This document shows, one piece after another, positions 22,504 through 33,500 of a stretch of 64,000 bases of DNA (positions within the stretch are counted from its first letter, which is position 1; each line of letters starts with the position of its first letter). Source of the stretch: Ephemerocybe angulata (taxonomy: Eukaryota > Basidiomycota > Agaricomycetes > Agaricales > Psathyrellaceae); assembly GCA_013368325.1 (NCBI GenBank), contig JAACJK010000232.1:1-64000 (forward strand), read 5' to 3'. Both the position numbers and the translations under genes were made by a program. Below the pieces are notes generated by a model. That model saw nothing but the letters and a program-made list of their open reading frames with translations, did no database searches and was not told the DNA's origin.

Positions 22504-23889
22504 GATAGTGAGGGAAGAGGGAAGGTACTGTAGAAATATGGGAGGCCGGGTCGAGCAAGTATAGGGTACTATACGGTCCGCTCGGTAGCTACAAGCCCAA
22601 ACAATCATTTGTGCAATCATAATGTGGTACCGTAATTCGGAGCTGTCTGTTATTCCATATCAGAACGGCTGCCTTGGAATATTCTCCATCACCCGATACC
22701 CTCCACCCATACGGATCCCCCGTTCGCGACCGTCACACATACCATCCCTCCGCTCTCAATTGAAGCTCTAACGGCTCAAAAATACGCCACCCAGCTCGTT
22801 CAACTCCACAAATTTTGCAGACCTGCAAGCATCTGTTTACCAGAGAGGGGCGGGAATGGAGGTCCTGCGGGGACATACAGCGGCTGAGCGCCGTCGTCGT
22901 GGTCTTTGGGCTGGGAGGGCTGGCGGCCTCGTGCGTGCAGCGGGTGGGGGATTATGCAGCGCATAGAGAGGGGGTGTCGTGCATAATTGCGGACCGTGCC
23001 CCACACGGTACGTTCGCCTCTCTGACGCCCTGTGACAGGGACGTTGACCTTGTGATACACTGTTACTAGGAGGGGACAATATGGGATTCATGGGCTCCGT
23101 GTCTAGCGCAGCCACGGTATCATCGCAGAATTACACAGTCAGATGCGAGCGAGTGTCTAACACCCATTATTTACAGACTTTCAAGGCCGCGTCCGGGTTG
23201 TTAGTACCCACCTCTCCAGGCCAGCGCTCGGACCCATCCTTGACCCATCCAGCCGCTCAGCTGTACCACGGAGACCTGCACACTTCCACCCCACCTCATA
23301 GGCAACACCTAAGCGCATGCAGCTACCATTTTATAAGGGCGATATTATGACCAGGACCGGGCAGGGCGATGCACGGCTGCATGGCCATCGATGATGCGGT
23401 CACTTCAGTGCAGCCTACCGAGCAAAGGTTGGAACCGGCGACGTCCAGGTTATCGACGGTGAGTGCCAGTATTAAGCTGCAGACCGATATTCTTAACGAA
23501 GCATTCTTGGTGTATAGGATATAGCATACGCATGCATCCAAACTACAAACCTCTATGGCCCCACTTCCACCGCTCTGCCGACGCCATGGTACGGTACCGG
23601 CTCACGCTACGACTGGCCTGTCCTACAACGGAGATCGGTGTGCAGATTCCTCAGGTATGCTTACATTCACGCTCCACGAGGACATGCACGTATTTATGCG
23701 ACTATTTAGGCAGCTTGCGGTCGTAGACGGGAGTCCAAGCACCCCACCAAGGGATCCATTGTTGGGATCAGTGATGCGGAAGGTATTCCGAATATACCCA
23801 CGCCCCCACCTCCACCGCCACGGGACCGCGTCCACATGGAAGGCACGCAATCGATCCAGTGAACCCCCATCACCTTGCTCTATCGCGCC
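22504..23889. other. no confident gene
   Basis: Short ORFs on both strands (for example 22815-23069 and 23555-23926 on the plus strand). They may hold upstream exons of the next gene, but no consistent splice chain was found. Confidence 0.35.
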
Positions 23890-24499
23890 ATGGAGGACAT
23901 ACACGCGCCAAAGGACGAGGATGTAGAGCTGTTAATCGCAGACGCCAGGGCTGTTGCAAGGGTGCGTGCGCCTGTCTGAAAACCCTCCTGTATGTTCCAC
24001 GATGACCCGGTGCTTGCAGGAACAGCGATGGCCGTTGGTGAAGTGTGCATTCTTTGGGACGGCGTGTACCAAGCCCTACATTGTACCAGCCGCCGTGCAG
24101 TGCACCACTGTTGACACTGGACGGCCGATGGATGTGGCCTTCATGTCCTATGTCAACGCTTTGTTGGTCAGGGGGTCGATAGTCTGCAACCTAGACCACT
24201 ACATGATCCAGGTTGATCGATATCCTGCTCATTCCTTTATCGAAGGCCCGTGGAGGTACACAATATTTACTTCTATGAATGTAAGTGAATACAATATGGG
24301 CACTGTATTCCACCCTTAAGCTGAATTCACCATTATCAAGCCTAGCGACGAAGAGAACTCGCTCGTCAAGACGCTCTACAAAGGCAATGACCTCAAGGTT
24401 TACGGGTCTATCCTTGTCGCCAAGGCAGACCACATGGGCTTTATCCATCCAGTTCACGAATCCGATTTGGCGCAGATTGAAAACATGCTAGTCGAGTGA
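23890..24499 (+). CDS. small hypothetical protein, three exons
   Basis: Exon 1 is 23890-23961 (MEDIHAPKDEDVELLIADAR). After a 58-bp intron, exon 2 is 24020-24280 in phase 0 (VKCAFFGTACTKPYIVPAAV, ALLVRGSIVCNLDHYMIQVD, ending YTIFTSMN). A further intron from 24281 leads to a last exon ending at 24499 (SLVKTLYKGNDLKVYGSILV, FIHPVHESDLAQIE). The 3' splice site is uncertain (24320 or 24340). The product is about 160 residues with a compact alpha/beta look and no signal peptide. I do not recognise the family. Confidence 0.5.
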
Positions 24500-24786
24500 G
24501 AGCCTCATTACATACTTTAGATCTATTCCCTGTTACTGATGCCGATACCGATCTAGGAACCTCATCATACGGTATCGTGTGGAGGCAGCGGTACCCCAGG
24601 GACCGGGTCTGCCGACGTAGTCGCACACTGAGGGCGTCGAAGGAGGGTAGCGTATATTTCCCGGCGCTCGTCGTACGACACCCGAATAGCCTTCGTAGAT
24701 AAAAGTCGGCGCGAACATTCGCCAAAGTATATCTTATTCCCCTCTTTCTTTTGGACCGTGGTCACCTCTCGTTCGTTTCACCTGTC

Positions 24787-26037
24787 ATGGCGTCCGCCCC
24801 CATACCGTCTACACCGCCTAATAACACATCCTCTGGACATTCGTCTCCTTATTCCTTGGCCTCCGCTTTCTCCCCGGGCTCTTCCGTGCACATGCTACCC
24901 TTCACTCCGCAGCGGGCTGTCTTGCGCACGCCGACTAGGACCTCCGCTCGCCTTGCAATCAAACAATCCCGCTTCCCCTCGTTTCCTCCCATGGACACCC
25001 CTCGCCGCCTATTCACGCCCAAGCTTCGCGATCGCGCAGGTCAGCGACTGTTCAACAGTGCGGGCGATGTGTTTCGCACCCCCGAGCTCATGAGCATGAT
25101 ATTGTCGTTCTGCGACTGGCACACCGTTCAGAGCGTATCCCGCACAAGCGGATACGGCCGAGCGTTGGCCCAGGGCAGGTCCCGCACCCTGTTACATCAC
25201 ATTCTTCGCCCTTTCATCCTCGAACATCAGTTCAACGACTTCATCGGCATGTTAGACCGTACTGGCGGCGGCGTGACGGGCTCAGTCGCGCGTCGCATGC
25301 TCGCCACCAACTCTGCTATGATGGATAACGCTGTCAGGAACTATGAGACTCGTTTCCTCAAGTCTGCCGACGTCAATATCGTTGTACCTCTTGGCAAGAA
25401 AGACGCAGCGGTCGAGTGGTTTACCAACCACGGGTACGACGGATGGGAGGAAAAGAAGCCTGCAAGAGCGTACATTGGGTCCGTCAAAACCTTCACGGTC
25501 GCAACCAGGCCATCGCAAAGCGGTATACCTGTGAGTTCATCGAAGAACTGTGTATCTAGACAGTGACAGCTGACCGACATGTTTGAACACCAGAAGGCCA
25601 TGGTTACAGTCAGCGAGAGCGTCGGGAACATCATGCAAGTCGTCCTCGCTTCGCACATCACCAGCCAAACCAACCTAGTAACATCTACCCGAGTGTACGC
25701 GGTGTACCCCACGTTGATAAGCCATACTCACGCACTTCGTACCGACCTCTGCTCTGTCATGTTCCCTCGCCGACCCAGGAACACCTATATACTGAAGGCC
25801 ACCAACGTCAAATGGACCGGGCCCTGCGGAGTTCACTGCCCATCGCTCCCCCGGAAGACCGTGGGGGATAAGGGCATAGCGTCCTTTAACTGGAATGCCA
25901 ATTATAGCATTCCCGAGTCCCGTTTCCCCTGCACGGATTCGCTCCTCGCGCAGTCTATACTGCAATGGCGGTTCGCCCGGCGCTGCGCCAACCCGAAGTG
26001 CAAGCGATTCCAGTCTATCACGGGTCGCGCTGTATAG
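24787..26037 (+). CDS. F-box-like + nucleotidyltransferase-like + Cys-motif protein, copy 1
   Basis: Two exons, 24787-25530 and 25594-26037 (63-bp intron, phase 0), giving 395 residues. Order: a Ser/Pro-rich N-terminus of about 90 residues; an F-box-like helix (ELMSMILSFCDWHTVQSVSR); then FNDFIGMLDRTGGGVTGSVA with the G-S pair near residue 164; ADVNIVVPLG near 195; a beta region (VTVSESVGNIMQVVLAS); a W-x2-PCG-x2-CP motif; and a C-terminal RRCANPKC. The GS ... DxD layout resembles the pol-beta nucleotidyltransferase fold, but the second Asp is Asn here, so catalysis is unlikely. Two relatives lie within 5 kb. Function is unknown; I know of no named domain for it. Confidence 0.7.
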
Positions 26038-26130
26038 GTCAGCGTCGCGCATCTCGCATACTGATTAGCAGCACTGATACTGTGACCCGCTACTTAGATG
26101 CACCCCCGCACCGTCGCACCCACCTTCACG

Positions 26131-26219
26131 GGTCCCGCAACATCTTCGCGACACCACTCTGTTTTGCACCTCTCGAGTCCTGCGACATCTTCGCGACACC
26201 ACTCTGTTTTTGCACCTCT
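26131..26219 (+). repeat. two-copy direct repeat, ~45 bp
   Basis: TCC(C/T)GC(A/G)ACATCTTCGCGACAC followed by CACTCTGTTTTGCACCTCTC occurs twice head to tail, with three differences and one extra T. It lies just after the copy-1 gene. Confidence 0.85.
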
Positions 26220-26852
26220 CTTTGCCCTTCGACATAAACTTCCTTCGCTTCACAAGCCTTAATCCAACCATATAACGCTAGCTTATGATATGGACGTTTA
26301 ATCCTTCTCATTTTCACAAACCCCTCACTTTCTTTATCGACCCCGCTATCCACATTCCTTTTCAACCCCACCTACCATCCTTTCCTTCTATTTACATATT
26401 ATGAACATTCGACGCTCTTTACTTATATTCGCATATATCGCCCTTCACTCTTATCAGGTCCTTGCTCAAATCGAGCCACCTCTTGAACTGCGCCCTAATG
26501 ACTCGAATTTATCGACCTCACTACCCGACAGGCGTAGGAGGTCGATTATACCATACCGTTTGTATTCACAATATCTTCCTGCGCCGAATAGTCGCGCTAT
26601 ATACTCGCTTCTTTCCCTGTCCTAGACACATACTTTCGTTTACTCGGTATTTGAATATATACTCCATGATTGTCTTAAACTCTTGAACCATCGCGCGTAC
26701 ATTCGAAGGCACATGTTTCTGCGGGGAGTCTAAGGCCACCAGCGATTATGTCGGCAGACCGCGCTCTGCACACACCGTTTTTACACGTCTAAATTAAGCT
26801 GAGGAATTAAGGAGGCGCGTAATGGTATTGATATCGAGTACTACAGAGAACA
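26220..26852. other. pyrimidine-rich intergenic region
   Basis: The plus strand is markedly C/T-rich (for example CCTCACTTTCTTTATCGACC). It lies between the convergent 3' ends of copies 1 and 2 and probably holds both 3' UTRs. Confidence 0.4.
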
Positions 26853-27824
26853 TCAGGGGGACGGTAAGTAACGACGACGAGCGTTGTACAACTGCATGTT
26901 TGGACAATGAGGGTTGTAGCACCTGCGCATAACCCTCCAGCTGAGACCCTCCGTGTACAAGGTGCGGCGCTCGTCGTCGCGGTGCGGCAGTCCCCAAGTC
27001 GTGAAGTCACCGTACGGAACGAACCATGAGTAGGCCGCTACACCTTGGTCATCGGGCGTCTTCCTCCTAAGCATGGGACAATCGTTTCCACAGGGAGTCG
27101 ACCAATGCGAGTTGTCGGGAACGACATCGAATGTTTGATGCGCAGGATCTTCGGCATCGGCATGACCTTCGACGACCAAGCTCTCGTTTGCGAAAGTCGA
27201 TCGCGGGTGGAAACACAGCAGACTGCTATGCGTGATAGCGCACATCTGTGCGGTGTAAGGTGAAGCCAGGAGGAGGCTCAGTATCCCAGCCTTGCCCACA
27301 GAGACGATGATGGTGAGGCGCTAACGCGTACGGCATATCAATCAGCTTACGATGACTGCACACATTCAGCCTCTCACCTCTGTCGCGGTCCGCAATACGA
27401 ACCTCTCGACGAGATCGACGTATCCGCCATTCCTCACCTCCGAGGGAGGGATAGGGGACGACCTATAGCCCAGCGATCGAAGAAAGGATCGCATAGGGCC
27501 TTCCCTACAGAAAGGGGTAGCTATGTTGAGATTCGCCGGTGGTCTACGTGGACGGGCCTCCTGGTTGAGGAGGATCACCTCGCGCACGACCGATCCTATG
27601 ATGGCGCCGCCGCAGGATCGCAGGATATCGATGAATTCGTCGAAGTGCTCATTCGCAACGTACGGGCTGACCGCTCGTTTGATTCGGGCCCGTAACTCTT
27701 TCTGTGCGGCGACGGGATCTGCATTGGGTATCGCAGTCGCGTGGGCTAGTTGCTCGATCGGCAACAGAGACACGATTTCCGACACGGTGTCGAAAGGGAG
27801 TTCGGGGGCAGGGATAAGAGGCAT
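26853..27824 (-). CDS. F-box-like + nucleotidyltransferase-like + Cys-motif protein, copy 2
   Basis: Exons 27378-27824 and 26853-27320 (57-bp intron, phase 0), 304 residues. It is shorter at the N-terminus than copy 1 but otherwise collinear: F-box-like ELPFDTVSEIVSLLPIEQLA; FDEFIDILRSCGGAIIGSVV with the G-S pair; ANLNIATPF where DxD would be (both acidic residues replaced by Asn); IIVSVGKAGILSLLLAS; W-x2-PCGNDCP; and C-terminal RRCYNPHC. The intron is at the same place relative to the beta region as in copy 1, supporting common descent. Convergent with copy 1. It is likely non-catalytic if the fold assignment is right. Confidence 0.7.
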
Positions 27825-27939
27825 TGTATTGCGAGAGGATGGTACAGGTGATCGAGCAAGAGACAACTACTCCCCCCATCCTGAAGACAGGGCCCTCTCC
27901 ACGGGGATTACCAACGGATCTACGATCAGAGGGTGATCG

Positions 27940-29340
27940 TATATGGCATCGTCTTCGATATAGCTGTAGACAGCGTGAGCACGCGCAGACGGAGGGGCGG
28001 GCTTGTAGCACGCGGTACTCACCTGTACACCAGGAACTCAGCGAGGCCCAGGTCGACAGCCTCCATATCGCATACGGTACCCAGCCGGTCCGACTTTACC
28101 ACCACGATGTTACCCCAAACGGTCCTAACGGCGTCCGAGCACTTGTACGATTCGTAGCGCTCGTTAACAGGTAAGTTTGCACCTCCGCGACCCTGTTTTC
28201 GGCTCCCTGTTAGCGCGGTACAGCTTTAAAAGGCATCCTCTAACTCACGCCGGGCGACACCCTGAATATGGACCAGTGATTGCGTTGTTCACGAGGTGCT
28301 CCACGAGGATACCGCCTGATACATGCGCCAGCATCTTCAAGTTGTGTAAAGGGCGCCAGAGCTGGCACAGTCACCGATGCATCGTGCAGGTAGGGTTCCA
28401 CGTATAGATCGATGTTTCTGGGGGAAGACTCGAACCCCGGATGCACCGCGACGGACACGATCAACGGTTTCTTGCAGAGCGCCCCGACGACACAGGCTTT
28501 GACTGTCGAAAAAAGGCCAACCTATACCGTGACCTTCGGTGTTCCAAGACGGACTAGACACGGAGAAGGGAGAGACACACCTGACGGGCTTCGTCGAACG
28601 AGCGAGAAATATCGAGGAGAGCGCTCTCAGTGTACATGGTGGGTTGGTGGTCGGGTTAGAGTTCTAAAAAGGACAAATACGAGATCTTCACGCACCCTGC
28701 GCGTGACGGTTGGCCTCAGAGCGAACAGCGCCAGCTATGTATCCGCACCCGAGCATCTCGTCCCTAACTCGCACTCGGGGTAGCATCGAGACCTCTGATT
28801 GGGCACGCATTCCACCGTGATATCTTCGCGATTGGCTTGCTTTCGACACGGGGAGATGCCGCCGGGTATATATCTATGCACACGCGGCGCGTCTTGCAGA
28901 ACTGGACATGGATCAGTTGCGCTGCATCGATCTGAAGGTGTATAGGGACGTACCGGAAAGGGTGGATGCAGAAGCACGATGGTCCGACGAGGGGGGAAAG
29001 CCGCAAGGGAACTCCGCACGAGCAATGTGACCTGACTCCCACGCTGTGTAAGTACTGATATCGTCGCTTCTTATCTGTGTCACAGGCTTCAACCAGAACA
29101 CGGCGACTAGTACTGCTATCAGGGTGGAGGGATAGAAGAGCTTAATCGCGTCGGCTGATAGCAGAAACTGGTACGTACACAACGGATGCAATGCAATATC
29201 GGGGGTGGTCATGAAGTCTTCGCAAGAGATCGACCATCTCTTGCGGATACTTCGTGAACACGGAATGGTCATCTACATACAGGCACTCGAGGGTTACTCG
29301 CGATCTCTCTCTGTTTCGAAATCCAGTCATCGCGAGGTAA
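27940..29340 (-). pseudogene. probable degenerate fourth copy of the same family
   Basis: Pieces recognisable on the minus strand, in order: KYPQEMVDLLRRLHDHP (about 29240), SSPRNIDLYVEP (about 28410, matching the DLDIYIP segment of copy 3), and GNIVVVKSDRLG (about 28080, matching the GxVLNVIE/GNIMQVV strand). They do not join into one frame by any splice set I found. It lies head-to-tail upstream of copy 2. The match is weak. Confidence 0.35.
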
Positions 29341-29389
29341 CCACGCCCACAAGTTAAACCAGCTTCTCAGCCATGAGTGAGCCTGCAAC

Positions 29390-30438
29390 ATGTCAGTGGA
29401 CGGTCCATCTGCGTTATGGCTTGCTTACATTTACCTGGTCATAGATGTAACAGGTTCTTGGTCCAATCTTCCGCTCGCTGTGCAGAGATATTGCCTGCGC
29501 TGGACCTCGATATTCGACTGCGCGGCAGTGGGCATGACTTCTCGAGACGGCTACACGGCGTTCAAGACAGTCGCTATGGATAGGCAGGAAGGCTGTATAA
29601 AGGGGTTCGACCTACCATTGTCTCCCACTCTGGATATGATGCGTATCGAAGGCGCTATATTATCCGGTTCAGCGGTCTTAGACGTCCTCCATCCAGGGTG
29701 CCTCACACCTGGCGACTTGGACATATACATCCCTCGCGGAGGGATGCCTGCCATCCATGCGTTCTTGGAGTCGTGGACCGACTACCTCCTACTTAAGTCA
29801 CTCCGACCTTCGGGAGACGAACATCGCAACGTATATGGGCCGACTAACGACACAGGTGAGCAATGCTTCAGTTCCCTACTACCGTTGAAAATCCCAACGC
29901 AGCCCTAGCGATCCGGCGTATAAGCTACTACGTGCTCAAGGCGTCAGGTAGCGTCCTCAACGTGATCGAGACGACGTCAACGACACCAACTACCGCCGTG
30001 TTTATGTTTCACTCAACGTTCGTCATGAACTACATGACGTGGGACGCTATAATCTGCGCATATCCCAAGTTCACCTCGACCCAGCGCGGATTGGCGAATA
30101 GGTGGCGTCAAAGGGAATCGGCTGCCATTAGATGGTGTCGACGAAAGTACTGGATGCGCGGATTCGTCGCCACGACGAGCGCAGGTAGTTGGGTACCAGG
30201 CCACATTTGCGAGGTGCATGCGTACTGCGGGCTCACAGAAAGGAAGGTGGATGAACCAGCAACCATGCGTATATCCCTTACGCTACAGATCAACGCTACG
30301 CCGGACGTCATAGACCCGCAGCTTACCTGGCGCCTCGCCTGCAGGCACGACCCCTGTTACTCGAAGGTTTACAGGCCATCGAGCGGTTGGGTACTTGGAG
30401 GGAACGGTGATTACATAGGTAAAGCAGCCCACATATAA
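29390..30438 (+). CDS. nucleotidyltransferase-like + Cys-motif protein, copy 3 (DxD retained)
   Basis: Exon 1 runs from ATG 29390 to 29855, then a 53-bp intron (29856-29908), then exon 2 to a stop at 30438 (a further 3' exon after 30417 is possible). The core MRIEGAILSGSAVLDVLH then TPGDLDIYIPRGG has the G-S pair followed by D-L-D, as in pol-beta-type nucleotidyltransferases. Next come ASGSVLNVIETTS, FHSTFVMNYMTWDAI and C-terminal CRHDPCYSK. Of the copies here it is the only one with an intact DxD, so it is the best candidate for an active member. It is convergent with the Helitron helicase, 82 bp away. The 5' end is uncertain. Confidence 0.6.
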
Positions 30439-30520
30439 CACGATTTATGGACTAACACCCGTCTTCACGATAGAGAGGACAGCAGCATCGATATCGACGT
30501 AATAGCCTGAATGTCGACCA

Positions 30521-33500
30521 TCACAGCCGAACATAAACAGCCAAAGAAGCGACCTTACCGTCCATCGTACACAACGCACGCCGAAGTTTGGCAGTAGTCA
30601 ATGTGAAATCATCAGTTAACCTACCCTCATTCTCCATGCCATCGTACCGATAAACGGCATTCTTATTACTGACAACCCTTGCAGTGAAGTGGTACCCTCC
30701 CCAGTATACGATACCTGCCAATCGATAAGTGCAGGAAGCCAAATTGACAACAGTATCTATAGTCAGTCGCTTCTCGAGGACCGTCCCAGGCAAGTTAGGC
30801 AGCTGGAGGCACAACAGCGCAGGGTACTCGTTCTCGACCATCAAATCGCCAGTACACTCCGCACATCTGCCCGCGACGCGCTCCAGCTTGGACAAATAGT
30901 TGCTGACCGTTTCATCCCTGAGCAGCTCATCCCTCATGACGGTATATGGACCAATACCCTCGTACATCGCCCCTGGTGTGCGCGCGTGACAGCCAAAGCA
31001 GAGGCGGTGCGTAAGCGCAGAACCGTCGTCTGTAGGAAGCGCTCCAGTCACCAATCGTGCCAGCGCGTACAGGTCGGCACCTGTCTGACCTCTGGGGAAT
31101 GCTTCTGAATCTAACTCCCACAGCCAGCTACGAACACTTAGGCTGCAGGCGGCTAAGGTTAGACGCCGGTGACGTATTGATTCAAACAAGTCGTACAGTT
31201 CCTGGAGAGCAGAACACTGGGCACTGGACTCTGCATGGAACACGGACCCACTTGTGCTCCAGGCGTACCTCAGGACGGTGAACAGAGAATCATACGCGCA
31301 GCTCCAATTGTCAGAGTCCCAGACCCAGCTGAACATCCAATCTGTCTCTCGAGGCGACTCATCTACCGGCGGATCTGGACAGTGATCAAACTTGGACCTT
31401 TTGACGACACCCAACCCGTCCTGGTCGTCGTCTTCTGACTCGCGACGACGCTTGAGGGGGCTTTGTTCGACAGCAACGGTCACGGGCCTTGGAACTTTCG
31501 CTGGGCGGAACGCTTCGCTCGGGTCGTCCTCGCGCTTGCGCTTCAGGGATACTTGATCGACAGTATGGATCCCGTACCTGGTAACTTTTGCTGGGCGGAT
31601 CGCATCGCTCGGATCATTATCGCGCTTGCGCTTGAGCGCATGGACAGCGGTAGCGCTATTGCGGTCCAACGCATCTTCCATACGCTGCCATGCTTTGTAG
31701 GACAGTATCGTGGACGCTCTGAGTCGTTGCACGACACTCGAGGGCATCGTTTTATCGTACCTGGCCTTCGTGATCTCATCTAGAGTATCTATAGTGCGGA
31801 ATTCCTGCCTCAAATGCCCAGATATACCGCCTGTCAGCTTCGCTTCGTTGAATTCTCGCAGAATCACTGTGGCGGCCGCACTGGTACCTCTGGATAAGGC
31901 GGTGTACATTGCTTGGTGGTTACGGGATCGCTTCAAGTCGATAACATTGACTTTCCTGGTTTTCCCCTGAGATGCATAATCGGTCATAGCAAAATTCAGT
32001 AGGACGGGGATTTGCTGCCTAGAGATATTGATTCCACTATCGTTCGGCAGGACTGCCCGCAAGGCAGTAGATATCTTCGTGAGGGGTACTATGTTCGTGT
32101 CGAGGTAGGGCAGCTTGACGGTCGTCTTTGCTCGCACGAGCTGAACGAACAGGACTTCGAGGGCGAACCGTCCAGGATACCCTGGGATCTCACGGCTTGT
32201 CCAGCCCTTCACGACCGCTTCCTGACCCTTGGTAATCCCGAGTTCCGTCGCGTCGTTATTCCTTATCATCACAGGCATGCCGATACAAAGCGGCAGACAA
32301 GCGGCTATATGGTTGCTCGTATGAGGGGGCGATCTCCACAGCGCCTCCTGCACCGCGGGGGTCAACTTCACCTTCCCGTTGTCTTGATCCGATGACAGTT
32401 TCTGCCTGGCCTGGCCAGTCCCTCTGCCCTGCTTGTCAATGGAATAGAACATATGCAGCTGTTGTCCAGTCTCGCGGGCGAATCTGGCTGCGTTCATCTC
32501 GTTTATCTGGTCCTTGTGTGTGTTCCAAGCGGTTATGACGGAAACATTGTGCCACTGCGGGTCTGAGAGGTTAATGGCTGGGTTATAAGCTGGTACACGG
32601 GACCGTAAAAACTCTAAATCCGCTTCTGTGCAGTCCTTATAGCGCATATGCTCAAGACATGCACGCATCGCATCCTCTGTTTCGTCGGTCTCAGCTATCT
32701 GACGCATATTCTGGCGAAGGACGACTACGGTAACAAACATGTTCCACAGCAACATCCCGAGGGTGTTCTCTTGATCCGTTTGTGACTGGCGAGGACGCTG
32801 GACCTTCGAAACCTCTCCGCTATATAACGATAGACCCCTGGCAGGCGGCAGCTGTGCGAAATCGCCCGCCACTATCATACTCATTCCTCCGAACGGCAGA
32901 TCGTCGAGGCGAGTTATATCTTTAAGCCTGAGGTCTATAAGATGTAAATCCTGACATGATACCATAGATATTTCGTCCATGAAGACATAGTTGACGCCTT
33001 TCAGACGAAGCCTCGCCTCATCCAAAGCCTTCCCTCCTCTTTGGGTGTAAGCACGACGGTCGCCTGTGGCGACGCCCAAATACGAATGGTAAGTAGATCC
33101 CTGCACCACTGATGCAGCGGCACCAGTAGGAGCGGTGACAGCCATGCGGTTGTGCTCGCTACGTATATCGAACCAGGACCTGAGAGAATCTATCACACGG
33201 GTTTTCCCAGTACCCCCCATCCCCCCGATGTACATCAGCAACGGCTCCGGGTTCACAGAAATGGAATGCTTTGCGATAATGTTAAAGGCACGTATCTGTT
33301 CCTCGTTCAGTGAGTACGCCGAAATAACCCCCTGCATCTGCGACTCCACGTCGGCGTCTAAGGTCCCGTGGTCGTCCAAAAAATAGGCGCCTGGAAGGAT
33401 TCTGGCATCATTTCGGTCGTATCCAGCATTAAAAACGGGCATGTCATCGCAGTCCGGATCGTAAGACTGGTCCACTGATTGGACTGGAGGCTTCACCAGC

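Noticed and set aside
22815..23115. Overlapping ORFs on both strands (84 and 92 codons)
   Set aside because: No domain, no splice support and mutually antisense; not annotated as genes.
28405..28445. Minus-strand GGGGTTCGAGTC resembling a tRNA T arm
   Set aside because: No cloverleaf around it, and it overlaps a coding-like fragment of the nucleotidyltransferase-like family.
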